Positions 13,656 through 20,466 are shown, counted from the first letter of the stretch. The stretch is 21,309 bases of DNA from Ruminococcus sp. (GCA_024697705.1 JAILFF010000074.1:1-21309); one strand, 5' to 3'. The notes: generated by a model not told the origin, from the sequence alone. Translations and numbers: made by a program.

Positions 13656-14561
13656 ATGCTTTACGAAAATATGCACGCGCTGATAGGGCATACGCCCCTT
13701 GTGCGCCTTACGAATATGGGGGTCTCCCCCGATGTGAAAATATATGCAAAGCTTGAAATGTACAACCCCTCGGGGAGCGTCAAAGACCGTATCGGCGAGT
13801 ATATGGTCAGGGCAGCCGAAAAAGAGGGCAGACTCAAAAAAGGCGGCACGATAATCGAAGCCACCGCAGGAAACACGGGACTGGGGATAGCGTTCGCAGC
13901 ACTCGGCAGAGGTTACAGAGTGATATTCACCGTTCCGACGAAATTCTCCGCAGAAAAGCAGGCGCTCATGCGGGCGCTGGGCGCGGAGGTCATAAACACG
14001 CCGCGCTCCGATGGTATGCTCGGAGCCGTAAGAAAAGCCGAAGAGCTTAAAGCAGAGATACCCGATTCGATATCGCTCGAACAGTTCAAGAACCCGAACA
14101 ATCCTCTTGCGCACTACGAGGGCACGGGCAGGGAAATATATGAAGATCTGAAAGGCGATATCGACTATCTTGTAGCGGGGGCGGGAAGCGGCGGAACATA
14201 CACGGGAATAGTCAGATACCTCAAAGAGCACGGCAAAACACAGGGCGTTCTTGCCGACCCCGAAGGCTCGACCATCGGCGGCGGCGAGCACTTCGACTAC
14301 AATATAGAGGGCATCGGCAACGACTTTATCCCCGACACGATGGACATAACGCTTGTTGATAAAGTGATAAAAGTGAACGACGAGGAAGCCTTTGCGACGG
14401 TAAAGCTTCTTGCGAAAAACGAAGGCATCATCGCGGGTTCGTCGTCGGGAGCGGCTATGGCGGCGGCATTGAAGCTCGCCAAAACGACAGATAAGGGAAA
14501 TATCGTGGTCGTTTTCCCCGACAGGGGCGACCGATATTTCAGCACGGGATTATTTGAATAG
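13656..14561 (+). CDS. mccA: Cysteine synthase / cystathionine beta-synthase family (MccA-like)
   Basis: 301 residues, a fold-type II PLP enzyme. The PLP lysine is Lys43 in NPSGSVKDR, the substrate loop is EATAGNTGLG, the phosphate-binding loop is GAGSGGTYTG, and the end has VFPDRGDRY. It lacks the C-terminal CBS regulatory domains of eukaryotic enzymes. The family condenses O-acetylserine with sulfide to cysteine or, for MccA, an activated serine with homocysteine to cystathionine. The TAGNTG loop and the adjacent gamma-lyase gene favour the cystathionine beta-synthase role. It begins 1 bp after the mccB stop with no obvious strong ribosome binding site, so translational coupling is likely. 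Within this operon it would pass sulfur from homocysteine on to cysteine, needed for Fe-S cofactors. Confidence 0.85.
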   Translation: MLYENMHALIGHTPLVRLTNMGVSPDVKIYAKLEMYNPSGSVKDRIGEYMVRAAEKEGRLKKGGTIIEATAGNTGLGIAFAALGRGYRVIFTVPTKFSAEKQALMRALGAEVINTPRSDGMLGAVRKAEELKAEIPDSISLEQFKNPNNPLAHYEGTGREIYEDLKGDIDYLVAGAGSGGTYTGIVRYLKEHGKTQGVLADPEGSTIGGGEHFDYNIEGIGNDFIPDTMDITLVDKVIKVNDEEAFATVKLLAKNEGIIAGSSSGAAMAAALKLAKTTDKGNIVVVFPDRGDRYFSTGLFE

Positions 14562-14571
14562 CGGTGAAAAA

Positions 14572-14943
14572 ATGATTTACAAAATAGCCTTTGCAAGCTC
14601 CGACGGAGTGCGGATCGACAGGCATTTCGGCGCGGCGGATAAGTTCTTTATCGCGGAGATAGATACCGAAAAAGAGGATTACGAGCTTAAAGAGAGCCGC
14701 GACGCGGTTCCGCCATGTAACGGAGGAACGCACAGCATATCAAAATTTGAAACGGTGATAGATACGCTCTCCGACGTTTCCGCGATAGTCGCGCAGAGGA
14801 TAGGACCGGGCGCATTGCAGTTCGTAAGGGAGCACGGCAAGGCAGCGTATCAGATACCGCTTGACATAGAGCAGGCACTTTGTCTGCTGCTTGAAGAAAA
14901 ACAATGGGAGGCAGACAAATGGCGATCTCATACGAAGAATTAA
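14572..14943 (+). CDS. NifX/NifB-C-terminal family Fe-S cofactor carrier-like protein (first copy)
   Basis: 123 residues from ATG 14572; a TTG start at 14554 is possible but would overlap mccA. It belongs to the dinitrogenase iron-molybdenum cofactor-binding family (NifX, NafY and the C-terminal domain of NifB), shown by IAFASSDGVRIDRHFGAADKFF, the HFG hallmark, and AIVAQRIGPGALQFVREHG. Members bind Fe-S cofactor precursors and pass them between NifB and the catalytic protein. It overlaps the start of the NifB-like gene by 25 bp, and that NifB lacks its own fused NifX domain, so this protein may replace it in trans. A second paralogue follows the NifK-like gene. The C-terminal tail (about 108-123) is charged and lies over the overlap. 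Confidence 0.85.
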   Translation: MIYKIAFASSDGVRIDRHFGAADKFFIAEIDTEKEDYELKESRDAVPPCNGGTHSISKFETVIDTLSDVSAIVAQRIGPGALQFVREHGKAAYQIPLDIEQALCLLLEEKQWEADKWRSHTKN

Positions 14944-15800
14944 CGACTAAGCACCCCTGCTTTGCAAGGGGCGAGAAAAACGGCGCGGGGCGTATCCATC
15001 TTCCGATAAGCCCGAGCTGCAACATCGAGTGCCGCTTCTGCGAGAGAAGCTTCAACAGCTACGAGGTGCGTCCCGGCGTGAGCAGGACGGTCATCACTCC
15101 CGAAGAAGCGCTTGACGCGATTCGCAGGGCTTTGGAGGTCTGTCCCGAGATACACGTTGCGGGCATTGCGGGTCCCGGGGACACGCTTGCAAGCCCCTAC
15201 GCGCTTGAAACATTCAGACTGATAAAGAAGGAATTCCCGCAGCTGATAAAGTGCATGAGCACGAACGGTCTTCTGCTGGCGGAGAAGGCGCAGGAGATAA
15301 TCGACGTAGGCATTGATTCGCTGACCGTTACGGTGAACGCGGTCGATCCCGTGATAGAAGCACAGCTGAATGACGGCATCGTTTGGCACGGCAGGCATTA
15401 CACGGGCGTTGAGGCGGCGGAAATACTTATCGAGCAGCAGCTAAAGGGTTTAAGGCTGATAAGCGGGTCGGGGATAACGCTGAAGGTAAATACTGTGTTC
15501 GTTCCCGACGTAAACGGCGAGCATATCGAGGAAGTGGCACGGACTGTCGCGGAGGCGGGTGCTGACATTTACAACATTATCCCGCTGATACCGAACCACA
15601 AACTTAAGGACAGCCGCGTGCCCGATTGTATGGAGCTTGAACGTGCGATATTAAAGGCTTCAAAATATATAGACGTATTCAGGCATTGTCAGCGCTGCCG
15701 TGCCGACGCGGTCGGTATACCCGGCGGTAAGGATTACGGCGAGCAGATATATATCGACCTGCAAAGGATGTCACGCAAGGATACGTTTTCTCACGGGTAA
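14919..15800 (+). CDS. nifB: NifB-like radical SAM Fe-S cofactor synthase
   Basis: 293 residues from ATG 14919, with GGGAGG 7 bp upstream. It is a radical SAM enzyme with the cluster motif Cys34-x3-Cys38-x2-Cys41 (SPSCNIECRFCERSF). NifB-specific features are all present: the HPC motif (Cys14), ExRPG (49-53), GIAGPGD, and the C-terminal Cys257-x2-Cys260 in CQRCRADAVG. NifB fuses two [4Fe-4S] units and inserts the carbide to make NifB-co (L-cluster, Fe8S9C). It lacks the C-terminal NifX domain of many bacterial NifB proteins; separate NifX-like genes lie beside it. No NifE or NifN is in the window, so the cofactor would pass directly to the NifDK-like protein, as thought for MarB. It is the strongest evidence that the enzyme carries a nitrogenase-type large cluster. 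Confidence 0.93.
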   Translation: MAISYEELTTKHPCFARGEKNGAGRIHLPISPSCNIECRFCERSFNSYEVRPGVSRTVITPEEALDAIRRALEVCPEIHVAGIAGPGDTLASPYALETFRLIKKEFPQLIKCMSTNGLLLAEKAQEIIDVGIDSLTVTVNAVDPVIEAQLNDGIVWHGRHYTGVEAAEILIEQQLKGLRLISGSGITLKVNTVFVPDVNGEHIEEVARTVAEAGADIYNIIPLIPNHKLKDSRVPDCMELERAILKASKYIDVFRHCQRCRADAVGIPGGKDYGEQIYIDLQRMSRKDTFSHG

Positions 15801-15866
15801 TATTTTAATTCATACGATATGAGGTATTTTCAATATATACAATAAATATGAAAGAGGTAAAGTAAA

Positions 15867-16724
15867 ATGGCTAAGGAATTAAGGCAGATCGCAATATACG
15901 GAAAGGGCGGTATCGGTAAATCCACCACCACACAGAATCTTACCGCGGGACTTGTGGAGCGCGGCAATCATGTAATGGTCGTCGGCTGCGACCCGAAGGC
16001 GGATTCGACACGACTGCTGCTCGGCGGTCTGCATCAGAAAACCGTTCTTGATACCCTGCGCGATCAGGGCGAGGACGATATCGAGCTTGACGCTATCCTC
16101 AAAGAGGGCTTTCTCGGCACCAAGTGCGTTGAATCGGGCGGCCCCGAGCCGGGCGTCGGCTGCGCGGGTCGCGGTATAATCACATCTATCGGTCTGCTCG
16201 AAAGACTGGGCGCTTACACCGAAGACCTCGATTACGTTTTCTACGACGTTCTCGGCGACGTTGTCTGCGGCGGTTTCGCAATGCCTATCCGCGAGGGCAA
16301 GGCTAAGGAAATATATATCGTTGCTTCGGGCGAGATGATGGCTCTCTACGCTGCCAACAATATCTCGAAGGGAATAGCGAGATATGCCCGTCAGGGCGGC
16401 GTTCGTCTCGGCGGTATCATCTGCAACAGCCGAAACGTTGACCGCGAGGCAGAGCTTGTAAGAGCATTTGCAAAGGAGCTCGGCACTCAGATGATACATT
16501 TCGTTCCGCGTGATAACGACGTACAGCGAGCCGAGATCCGCAAGAAGACGGTAATAGATCACTTCCCCAAGTCGAAGCAGGCTGACGAATACCGCACACT
16601 TGCCGAGAAGATCGAGAATAATGATATGTTCGTTATCCCCAAGCCCATGACGCAGGAGCGCCTTGAAGAGATACTTTTCGAGTACGGCTTAATGGAGAAT
16701 ATCGAGAACGATTACAGAATATAA
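15867..16724 (+). CDS. nifH: NifH-like Fe protein (ATP-dependent reductase component)
   Basis: 285 residues, about the length of nitrogenase Fe protein. The P-loop is YGKGGIGKST (11-20), switch region DPKADSTR (42-49), and the subunit-bridging [4Fe-4S] ligands are Cys99 (PGVGCAGRG) and Cys134 (GDVVCGGFAMP). Arg102, the equivalent of the residue ADP-ribosylated in some diazotrophs, is kept. The dimer hydrolyses ATP to push single electrons into the catalytic NifDK-like protein. The start follows AAAGAGG, and the NifD-like gene begins 12 bp later. NifH homologues also serve chlorophyllide, F430 and thioether reductases, so the sequence by itself does not mean N2 fixation; the neighbours point to sulfur metabolism. 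Confidence 0.95.
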   Translation: MAKELRQIAIYGKGGIGKSTTTQNLTAGLVERGNHVMVVGCDPKADSTRLLLGGLHQKTVLDTLRDQGEDDIELDAILKEGFLGTKCVESGGPEPGVGCAGRGIITSIGLLERLGAYTEDLDYVFYDVLGDVVCGGFAMPIREGKAKEIYIVASGEMMALYAANNISKGIARYARQGGVRLGGIICNSRNVDREAELVRAFAKELGTQMIHFVPRDNDVQRAEIRKKTVIDHFPKSKQADEYRTLAEKIENNDMFVIPKPMTQERLEEILFEYGLMENIENDYRI

Positions 16725-16736
16725 GGGAGAGTTACG

Positions 16737-18203
16737 ATGAGTAAAGTTAATTTGGATATACCCGAGGTCGAGATACGCGAGATACGCTTAGGCTCGATAA
16801 CGGGCTTTCAGGGGACTGCCAAGGAGCTTGTTTCCGCCTGCTCCGGGTGCGGCAAGCTAAAGGATAAAAACCGCTCGTTCAGCCAGTGCTTAGGCTGCGG
16901 AACGTCCAACGCCGCCTGTACGCTTACGCTTATTCAGGACGCGGCGATAATCTCGCACGGCCCCGTCGGCTGCTCTACCTGCCTGCATGAGTTCGCTTTT
17001 ACATACAGGGTAAACGCCTATCTGCGGCAGCTTGACCACCCCACACAGCGAAAGATTTTTTCGACCAACTTAGAGGAAAAAGACACCATTTACGGCGGCG
17101 GCAAAAAGCTCGAAGCCGCTATCCGCGAGGTGTTTAAACGCGCAAAGCCGAAGGCGATATTCGTTATCACGACCTGCGCGGCGGGCATTATCGGCGACGA
17201 CGTGGAGAGCGTTACAAACGCGGCTCAGAAAGAACTCGGGATCCCCGTTGTGGCGGTGTTCTGCGAAGGCTTCCGCTCGAAGATGTGGACTTCGGGCTTT
17301 GACGCGGGCTATCACGGCATTGCAAGAAAGATTATCAAGCCCGCCCGTCAGAAGCGCAATATCATCAACGTAATTAATTTCTGGGGCAGCGATATTTTCC
17401 GCGAGTGGTTCGGCGAGCTTGGCTACGAGCCGAATTACATCACGCCTTTCTCGACGGTGGATAGTCTTAGCTATTCGAGCGAAGCTGCGCTGACCGTTCA
17501 GGCTTGCTCCACGCTCGGCAGTTATCTCGGCGCGGCGCTTGAACAGAACTTCGGCGTGCCCGAGATACGCAATTCGCCCCCTTACGGCATAGCGCAGACC
17601 GACCGCTGGTTCCGCGAACTTGGGCAGATTCTTGGTAAAGAAAAAGAGGTAGAGGATTTACTTGCCCGCAAAAAGGCAGAGTATCTTCCGAAGATAGAAG
17701 CCCTGCGCGAGAAGCTCAAAGGCAAGACCGCCTACGTTACGGCGGGTGCTTCGCACGGACATTCGCTTCTTGCGCTGCTTAAAGAGCTCGGAATGGAGCC
17801 GCAGGGCGCGGCGATATTCCACCACGATCCGCAGTACGACAACGAGGACGAACGCGCCGACACGCTCCGCCACACCGTTGAGGACTACGGCGATGTACCG
17901 AACTACAACGTCTGCAACAAGCAGGAGTTCGAGCTGGTGAACGTCTTGAACCGCATCAAGCCCGATATACTTCTTGCGCGGCACGGCGGCATGACCCTGT
18001 GGGGCGCAAAGCTCGGCATACCCTCGCTGCTTATCGGCGACGAGCATTTCGGTATGGGCTACGAGGGGCTTGTAAACTACGGCGAGAGAATCCTTGAAAC
18101 GATAGAAAACGACGAGTTCGTCAAGAACCTTGCGAAGCACTCGTCCAACCCCTACACAAAGTGGTGGCTCGAACAGGAACCCTACACATTTCTTGGAAAA
18201 TAA
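16737..18203 (+). CDS. NifD-like alpha subunit of a nitrogenase-like reductase (candidate MarD)
   Basis: 488 residues of the nitrogenase component 1 superfamily. Candidate P-cluster ligands are Cys54 (CLGCGTSNAAC), Cys79 (ISHGPVGCS) and Cys147 (ITTCAAGIIGDD). Cys257 in VQACSTLGSYLG aligns with the FeMo-cofactor ligand Cys275 of Azotobacter NifD. The second ligand His442 is not conserved by my alignment: GPYHGFDG corresponds to HFGMGYEG, with Met440 in place and His437 three residues before. The equivalents of Arg96 and Gln191 are also changed, while a His is kept at the His195 region (GYHGIA). An unusual Cys35-x2-Cys38-x12-Cys51-x2-Cys54 pattern precedes. GGGAGAG lies before the ATG. These changes, with no NifEN or NifV, argue against N2 fixation and for another reductase such as methylthio-alkane reductase. 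Confidence 0.9.
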   Translation: MSKVNLDIPEVEIREIRLGSITGFQGTAKELVSACSGCGKLKDKNRSFSQCLGCGTSNAACTLTLIQDAAIISHGPVGCSTCLHEFAFTYRVNAYLRQLDHPTQRKIFSTNLEEKDTIYGGGKKLEAAIREVFKRAKPKAIFVITTCAAGIIGDDVESVTNAAQKELGIPVVAVFCEGFRSKMWTSGFDAGYHGIARKIIKPARQKRNIINVINFWGSDIFREWFGELGYEPNYITPFSTVDSLSYSSEAALTVQACSTLGSYLGAALEQNFGVPEIRNSPPYGIAQTDRWFRELGQILGKEKEVEDLLARKKAEYLPKIEALREKLKGKTAYVTAGASHGHSLLALLKELGMEPQGAAIFHHDPQYDNEDERADTLRHTVEDYGDVPNYNVCNKQEFELVNVLNRIKPDILLARHGGMTLWGAKLGIPSLLIGDEHFGMGYEGLVNYGERILETIENDEFVKNLAKHSSNPYTKWWLEQEPYTFLGK

Positions 18204-18210
18204 GATAAAA

Positions 18211-18410
18211 GTGAATAGTTAATAGTTAAGGTGCAGGCATGAACTCGTTCATGCAGGCGGCGCATATTATGCGGAGGCTGCGCCCCGCACTAATATTTCT
18301 CACATTAGCGGACAACTGCGGAGCGAAGCGTCCGCAATAACGTCCGCGAAGCGGACACCATAACTTTTCACGGCACCAACGAAGTTGGTGCAATCACTAT
18401 ACACTATACA
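18211..18410. repeat. Palindrome-rich intergenic element between nifD-like and nifK-like genes
   Basis: Within the 246-bp gap there are several hairpins: GCATGAAC/GTTCATGC (18237-18244, 18247-18254), GGCGCA/TGCGCC (18258-18263, 18279-18284), GCGGA/TCCGC near 18318-18335, GTCCGC-GAA-GCGGAC (18342-18356) and GCACCAAC-GAA-GTTGGTGC (18373-18391). The edges carry GTGAATAGTTAA and the inverted-like TAACTTTTCAC, then CACTATACACTATACAC. It looks like a REP/MITE-type non-autonomous element, distantly echoed after metY (about 10990-11030). No U-run follows these stems, so it may stabilise or process the mRNA rather than end it. Confidence 0.7.
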
Positions 18411-18449
18411 CTTTTTACAAAGTTGTCATTATAAAGGAGAATTGTTTTT

Positions 18450-19790
18450 ATGGCAGGATTGATTGAACAGGAGCGCTACACCTGCGCGATAGGCGCTTTG
18501 CAGACGGTGGTAGCTATCCCCCGCGCCGTGCCGATACTTCATTCGGGACCCGGCTGCGGCGTTATGATAAAGGGCTTCTTCGAGCGCTCGGCGGGCTACG
18601 CGGGCGGCGAGACTGCGCCCTGCACCAATTTCAGCGAGAAAGAGGTCGTGTTCGGCGGCACCGACAGACTGCGCAATATCATTAAGAATACATATAAGGT
18701 GCTCGACACCGACTTGCAGGTGGTCGTTACGGGCTGCACGGCGGGTATCGTGGGCGACGATGTGGCAAGCGTTACCGACGAATTTCTTTACGAGGAAGAC
18801 AGACCCATCGTTCACGTTGAGACTTCGGGCTTCAAGTCGAACAACTACGTTTCACATTCGGCGGTGGTGAACGCCATAATCGACCAGTACGTCAGCCGCT
18901 TTGAGGAAGAGAATCCCTCGCGCTCGGAAAAGAACCTCGTCAATGTGATAGCTTCGATACCCTACCAAGACCAGTTCTGGAAGGGCAATCTCAAGGAGTA
19001 CAAACGTCTGCTTGAAGGTCTCGGGCTGAAAGCGAATATCCTTTTCGGACCCCATTCGGGCGGCGTTAAGGAATGGCAGACGATTCCGAAGGCGAATTTC
19101 AACGTGTTCATCTCGCCCTGGTACGGCGAGCCTATCGTTAAAAATTTACAGCGCAGATACGGTCAGCCCTTTTACAAGTTCGGCTATCTGCCGATAGGTG
19201 CGAACGAGACCACGAAATTCATAAACGGCGTGCTTGAATTTGCGCTTGAACAGGGCGCGGAGATCGACGAGAAGAAGGCGCGGAAATTCATTGAAGAGGA
19301 GGAAAAGGCTTACTACGAAGAGCTTGACAATCTGGCGACGTTCCTGCTCGAATTCCGCTACGGTCTGCCGAGCTATGTGCATATCCTGCACGATGCGGGC
19401 TATGTTGTGGGCTTGACGAAGTTCCTGCTTCACGAAACGGGGCTTGTTCCGAAGGAGCAGTTTATTGTCGATAACGTACCCGCGAAGTATCAAGAGCAGA
19501 TCGCAGCGGACATCAAGGCGACCTCCGACAAGCGCGAGATACCCATATATTTCGACCCCGACGCCGGAGCTATGCAGGACGTTATCCGCGGCTTGAAGCA
19601 CAAGGGCAGGGGACTTATTTTAGGCAGCGGCTGGGACAAGGAGCTGGCGGCGGAGATAAACGCGGACTTCCTTTCTATTGCCTGTCCCACGCCGTACCGC
19701 ATCGTACTGACGACCAATTACGTCGGCTACACGGGCGGCTTACGGGTCATCGAGGACATTTACAACACGGCATTGGCGACATATAAATAA
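18450..19790 (+). CDS. NifK-like beta subunit of a nitrogenase-like reductase (candidate MarK)
   Basis: 446 residues, shorter than NifK because it lacks the long N-terminal extension. The three P-cluster cysteines are present: Cys12 (YTCAIGALQ), Cys36 (LHSGPGCGVM) and Cys96 (VVTGCTAGIVGDD), spaced as in NifK. The EVVFGGTDRLRNII segment matches the NifK pattern before the third cysteine. VHVETSGFKSNNYVSHSAVVNAI aligns with the NifK HTPSFVGSH region. It should pair with the NifD-like subunit into an alpha2beta2 protein that takes electrons from the NifH-like protein through a P-cluster. AAAGGAG precedes the start. Unusually for an alpha/beta pair, it is separated from its partner gene by 246 bp of palindrome-rich DNA. 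A hairpin terminator candidate follows 8 bp after its stop. Confidence 0.9.
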   Translation: MAGLIEQERYTCAIGALQTVVAIPRAVPILHSGPGCGVMIKGFFERSAGYAGGETAPCTNFSEKEVVFGGTDRLRNIIKNTYKVLDTDLQVVVTGCTAGIVGDDVASVTDEFLYEEDRPIVHVETSGFKSNNYVSHSAVVNAIIDQYVSRFEEENPSRSEKNLVNVIASIPYQDQFWKGNLKEYKRLLEGLGLKANILFGPHSGGVKEWQTIPKANFNVFISPWYGEPIVKNLQRRYGQPFYKFGYLPIGANETTKFINGVLEFALEQGAEIDEKKARKFIEEEEKAYYEELDNLATFLLEFRYGLPSYVHILHDAGYVVGLTKFLLHETGLVPKEQFIVDNVPAKYQEQIAADIKATSDKREIPIYFDPDAGAMQDVIRGLKHKGRGLILGSGWDKELAAEINADFLSIACPTPYRIVLTTNYVGYTGGLRVIEDIYNTALATYK

Positions 19791-19797
19791 ATCAAAC

Positions 19798-19827
19798 ATC
19801 TCCCGTCGGGCGGCGGGAGATATTTTT
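19798..19827 (+). terminator. Hairpin, possible partial terminator after the nifK-like gene
   Basis: ATCTCCCG (19798-19805) pairs with CGGGAGAT (19814-19821) and is followed by ATTTTTG. Placed between the nifK-like gene and the second nifX-like gene, it may lower expression of the latter or protect the mRNA 3' end. Confidence 0.65.
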
Positions 19828-19847
19828 GAAAGTGAGGAAAAATTATT

Positions 19848-20180
19848 ATGGCTAAGATAGCGATAGCAACTTCCGACGGATTCACTGTAAACGAGCATTT
19901 CGGTCACGCGAAGTTTTTCCGCGTGTATGAAGTGGGTGAGACGAGCTTTATATTTCTTGAAGTGCGGGACGCGGTAGCGGCTTGTCAGCACCAACTCGGG
20001 CATGACACCACACGATTTGACAAGATCATCGAGCTGCTTTCGGACTGCGGAGCGGTGCTGGTGCAGAAGATCGGAGAGGGCGCGGCGGCGTATCTGATAA
20101 GCAAGGGCGTAAGGGTGTTTGAAGTAAGCGGAAGTATTGACGCGGTGCTGAATAAGTTTATTGCGGATAAGCTTATATAA
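19848..20180 (+). CDS. NifX-family Fe-S cofactor carrier-like protein (second copy)
   Basis: 110 residues, a single NifX/NafY-type domain: MAKIAIATSDGFTVNEHFGHAKFF with the HFG hallmark, then AVLVQKIGEGAAAYLISKGVRVFEV. It is paralogous to the protein at 14572-14943 but shorter and with a different cysteine set (AACQHQLGHD). GTGAGGAAA precedes the start. It is the last gene of the nif-like cluster and lies behind a possible attenuating hairpin. It probably binds or stores the NifB-made cluster on its way to the NifDK-like protein; alternatively it may be a negative effector, as suggested for some NifX/VnfX proteins. Family assignment is firm, the exact role is inferred. Confidence 0.87.
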   Translation: MAKIAIATSDGFTVNEHFGHAKFFRVYEVGETSFIFLEVRDAVAACQHQLGHDTTRFDKIIELLSDCGAVLVQKIGEGAAAYLISKGVRVFEVSGSIDAVLNKFIADKLI

Positions 20181-20185
20181 GTATA

Positions 20186-20347
20186 TTATTGATTCCCCAA
20201 TTAATTCTTGAAAATTAATGCGCATGACTGCTGCCGAGAGACAAGGAAGAAAGCCGCAGCTTTGCTGTCGCAAGGCAAGGATTTCTGACGCAGTATCTCG
20301 GCAGCAGGACAAGCAGAAAATTCAAGAATTAATTGGGGGAGCAATAA
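20186..20347. repeat. Long inverted-repeat element: MITE-like or structured RNA
   Basis: Outer arms CCCCAATTAATTCTTGAA (20195-20212) and its perfect complement (20321-20338). Pairing extends to 20186 and 20347 with one G-T pair and one mismatch, giving about 27 positions. A second perfect 12-bp arm, CTGCTGCCGAGA (20228-20239) with 20296-20307, is nested inside, and a small AAAGC-CGCA-GCTTT hairpin (20250-20263) sits in the loop. It holds no supportable gene; a small in-frame reading across it is arm sequence. It lies between the second nifX-like gene and its terminator. Confidence 0.75.
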
Positions 20348-20357
20348 ATATCAAGCT

Positions 20358-20391
20358 GACCGCAGGGCTGTCCTGCGGTCTGTATTTTTAT
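20358..20391 (+). terminator. Terminator of the nif-like operon
   Basis: GACCGCAGG (20358-20366), 5-nt loop, CCTGCGGTC (20372-20380), then TGTATTTTTAT. It would end plus-strand transcripts through the inverted-repeat element. Confidence 0.8.
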
Positions 20392-20424
20392 ATTCGGAAA
20401 TCATGAGAATACCATATATATCAT

Positions 20425-20460
20425 AAAAATGTCTCTTCGGCAAATAACCGAAGAGACATT
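20425..20460 (-). terminator. Terminator of the sufU-rrf2 operon
   Basis: On the minus strand AATGTCTCTTCGG (20460-20448) pairs perfectly with 20440-20428 across a 7-nt loop, ending in TTTTT at 20429-20425. It begins just past the Rrf2 stop codon and faces the plus-strand terminator. Confidence 0.88.
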
Positions 20461-20466
20461 GATATT

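Noticed and set aside
15801..15866. A separate promoter for the nifH-like gene
   Set aside because: The 66-bp gap is AT-rich with TATA-like strings but no -35/-10 pair at proper spacing; read-through from the mccB promoter is simpler.
15879..16562. Long minus-strand open frame (about 227 codons) opposite the nifH-like gene
   Set aside because: It is the antisense shadow of a strongly conserved gene; the translation is rich in odd Cys/Arg/His and resembles no family, and it lacks a ribosome binding site.
18211..18410. CRISPR array
   Set aside because: The hairpins are different sequences, not a repeated unit with spacers, and no cas gene is near.
15867..19790. A true N2-fixing nitrogenase
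   Set aside because: No nifE, nifN, nifV or Mo-uptake genes are in view, the FeMo-co histidine and pocket residues appear changed, and all neighbours are sulfur enzymes.
15867..19790. Chlorophyllide/protochlorophyllide reductase or the F430-forming CfbCD system
   Set aside because: Those do not need NifB or a large-cluster ligand cysteine, and no tetrapyrrole genes are present; here a full NifB and Cys257 are kept.
20218..20406. Small plus-strand open frame of about 62 codons
   Set aside because: It runs through the inverted-repeat arms and into the terminator stem, with no ribosome binding site; explained better by the repeat element.
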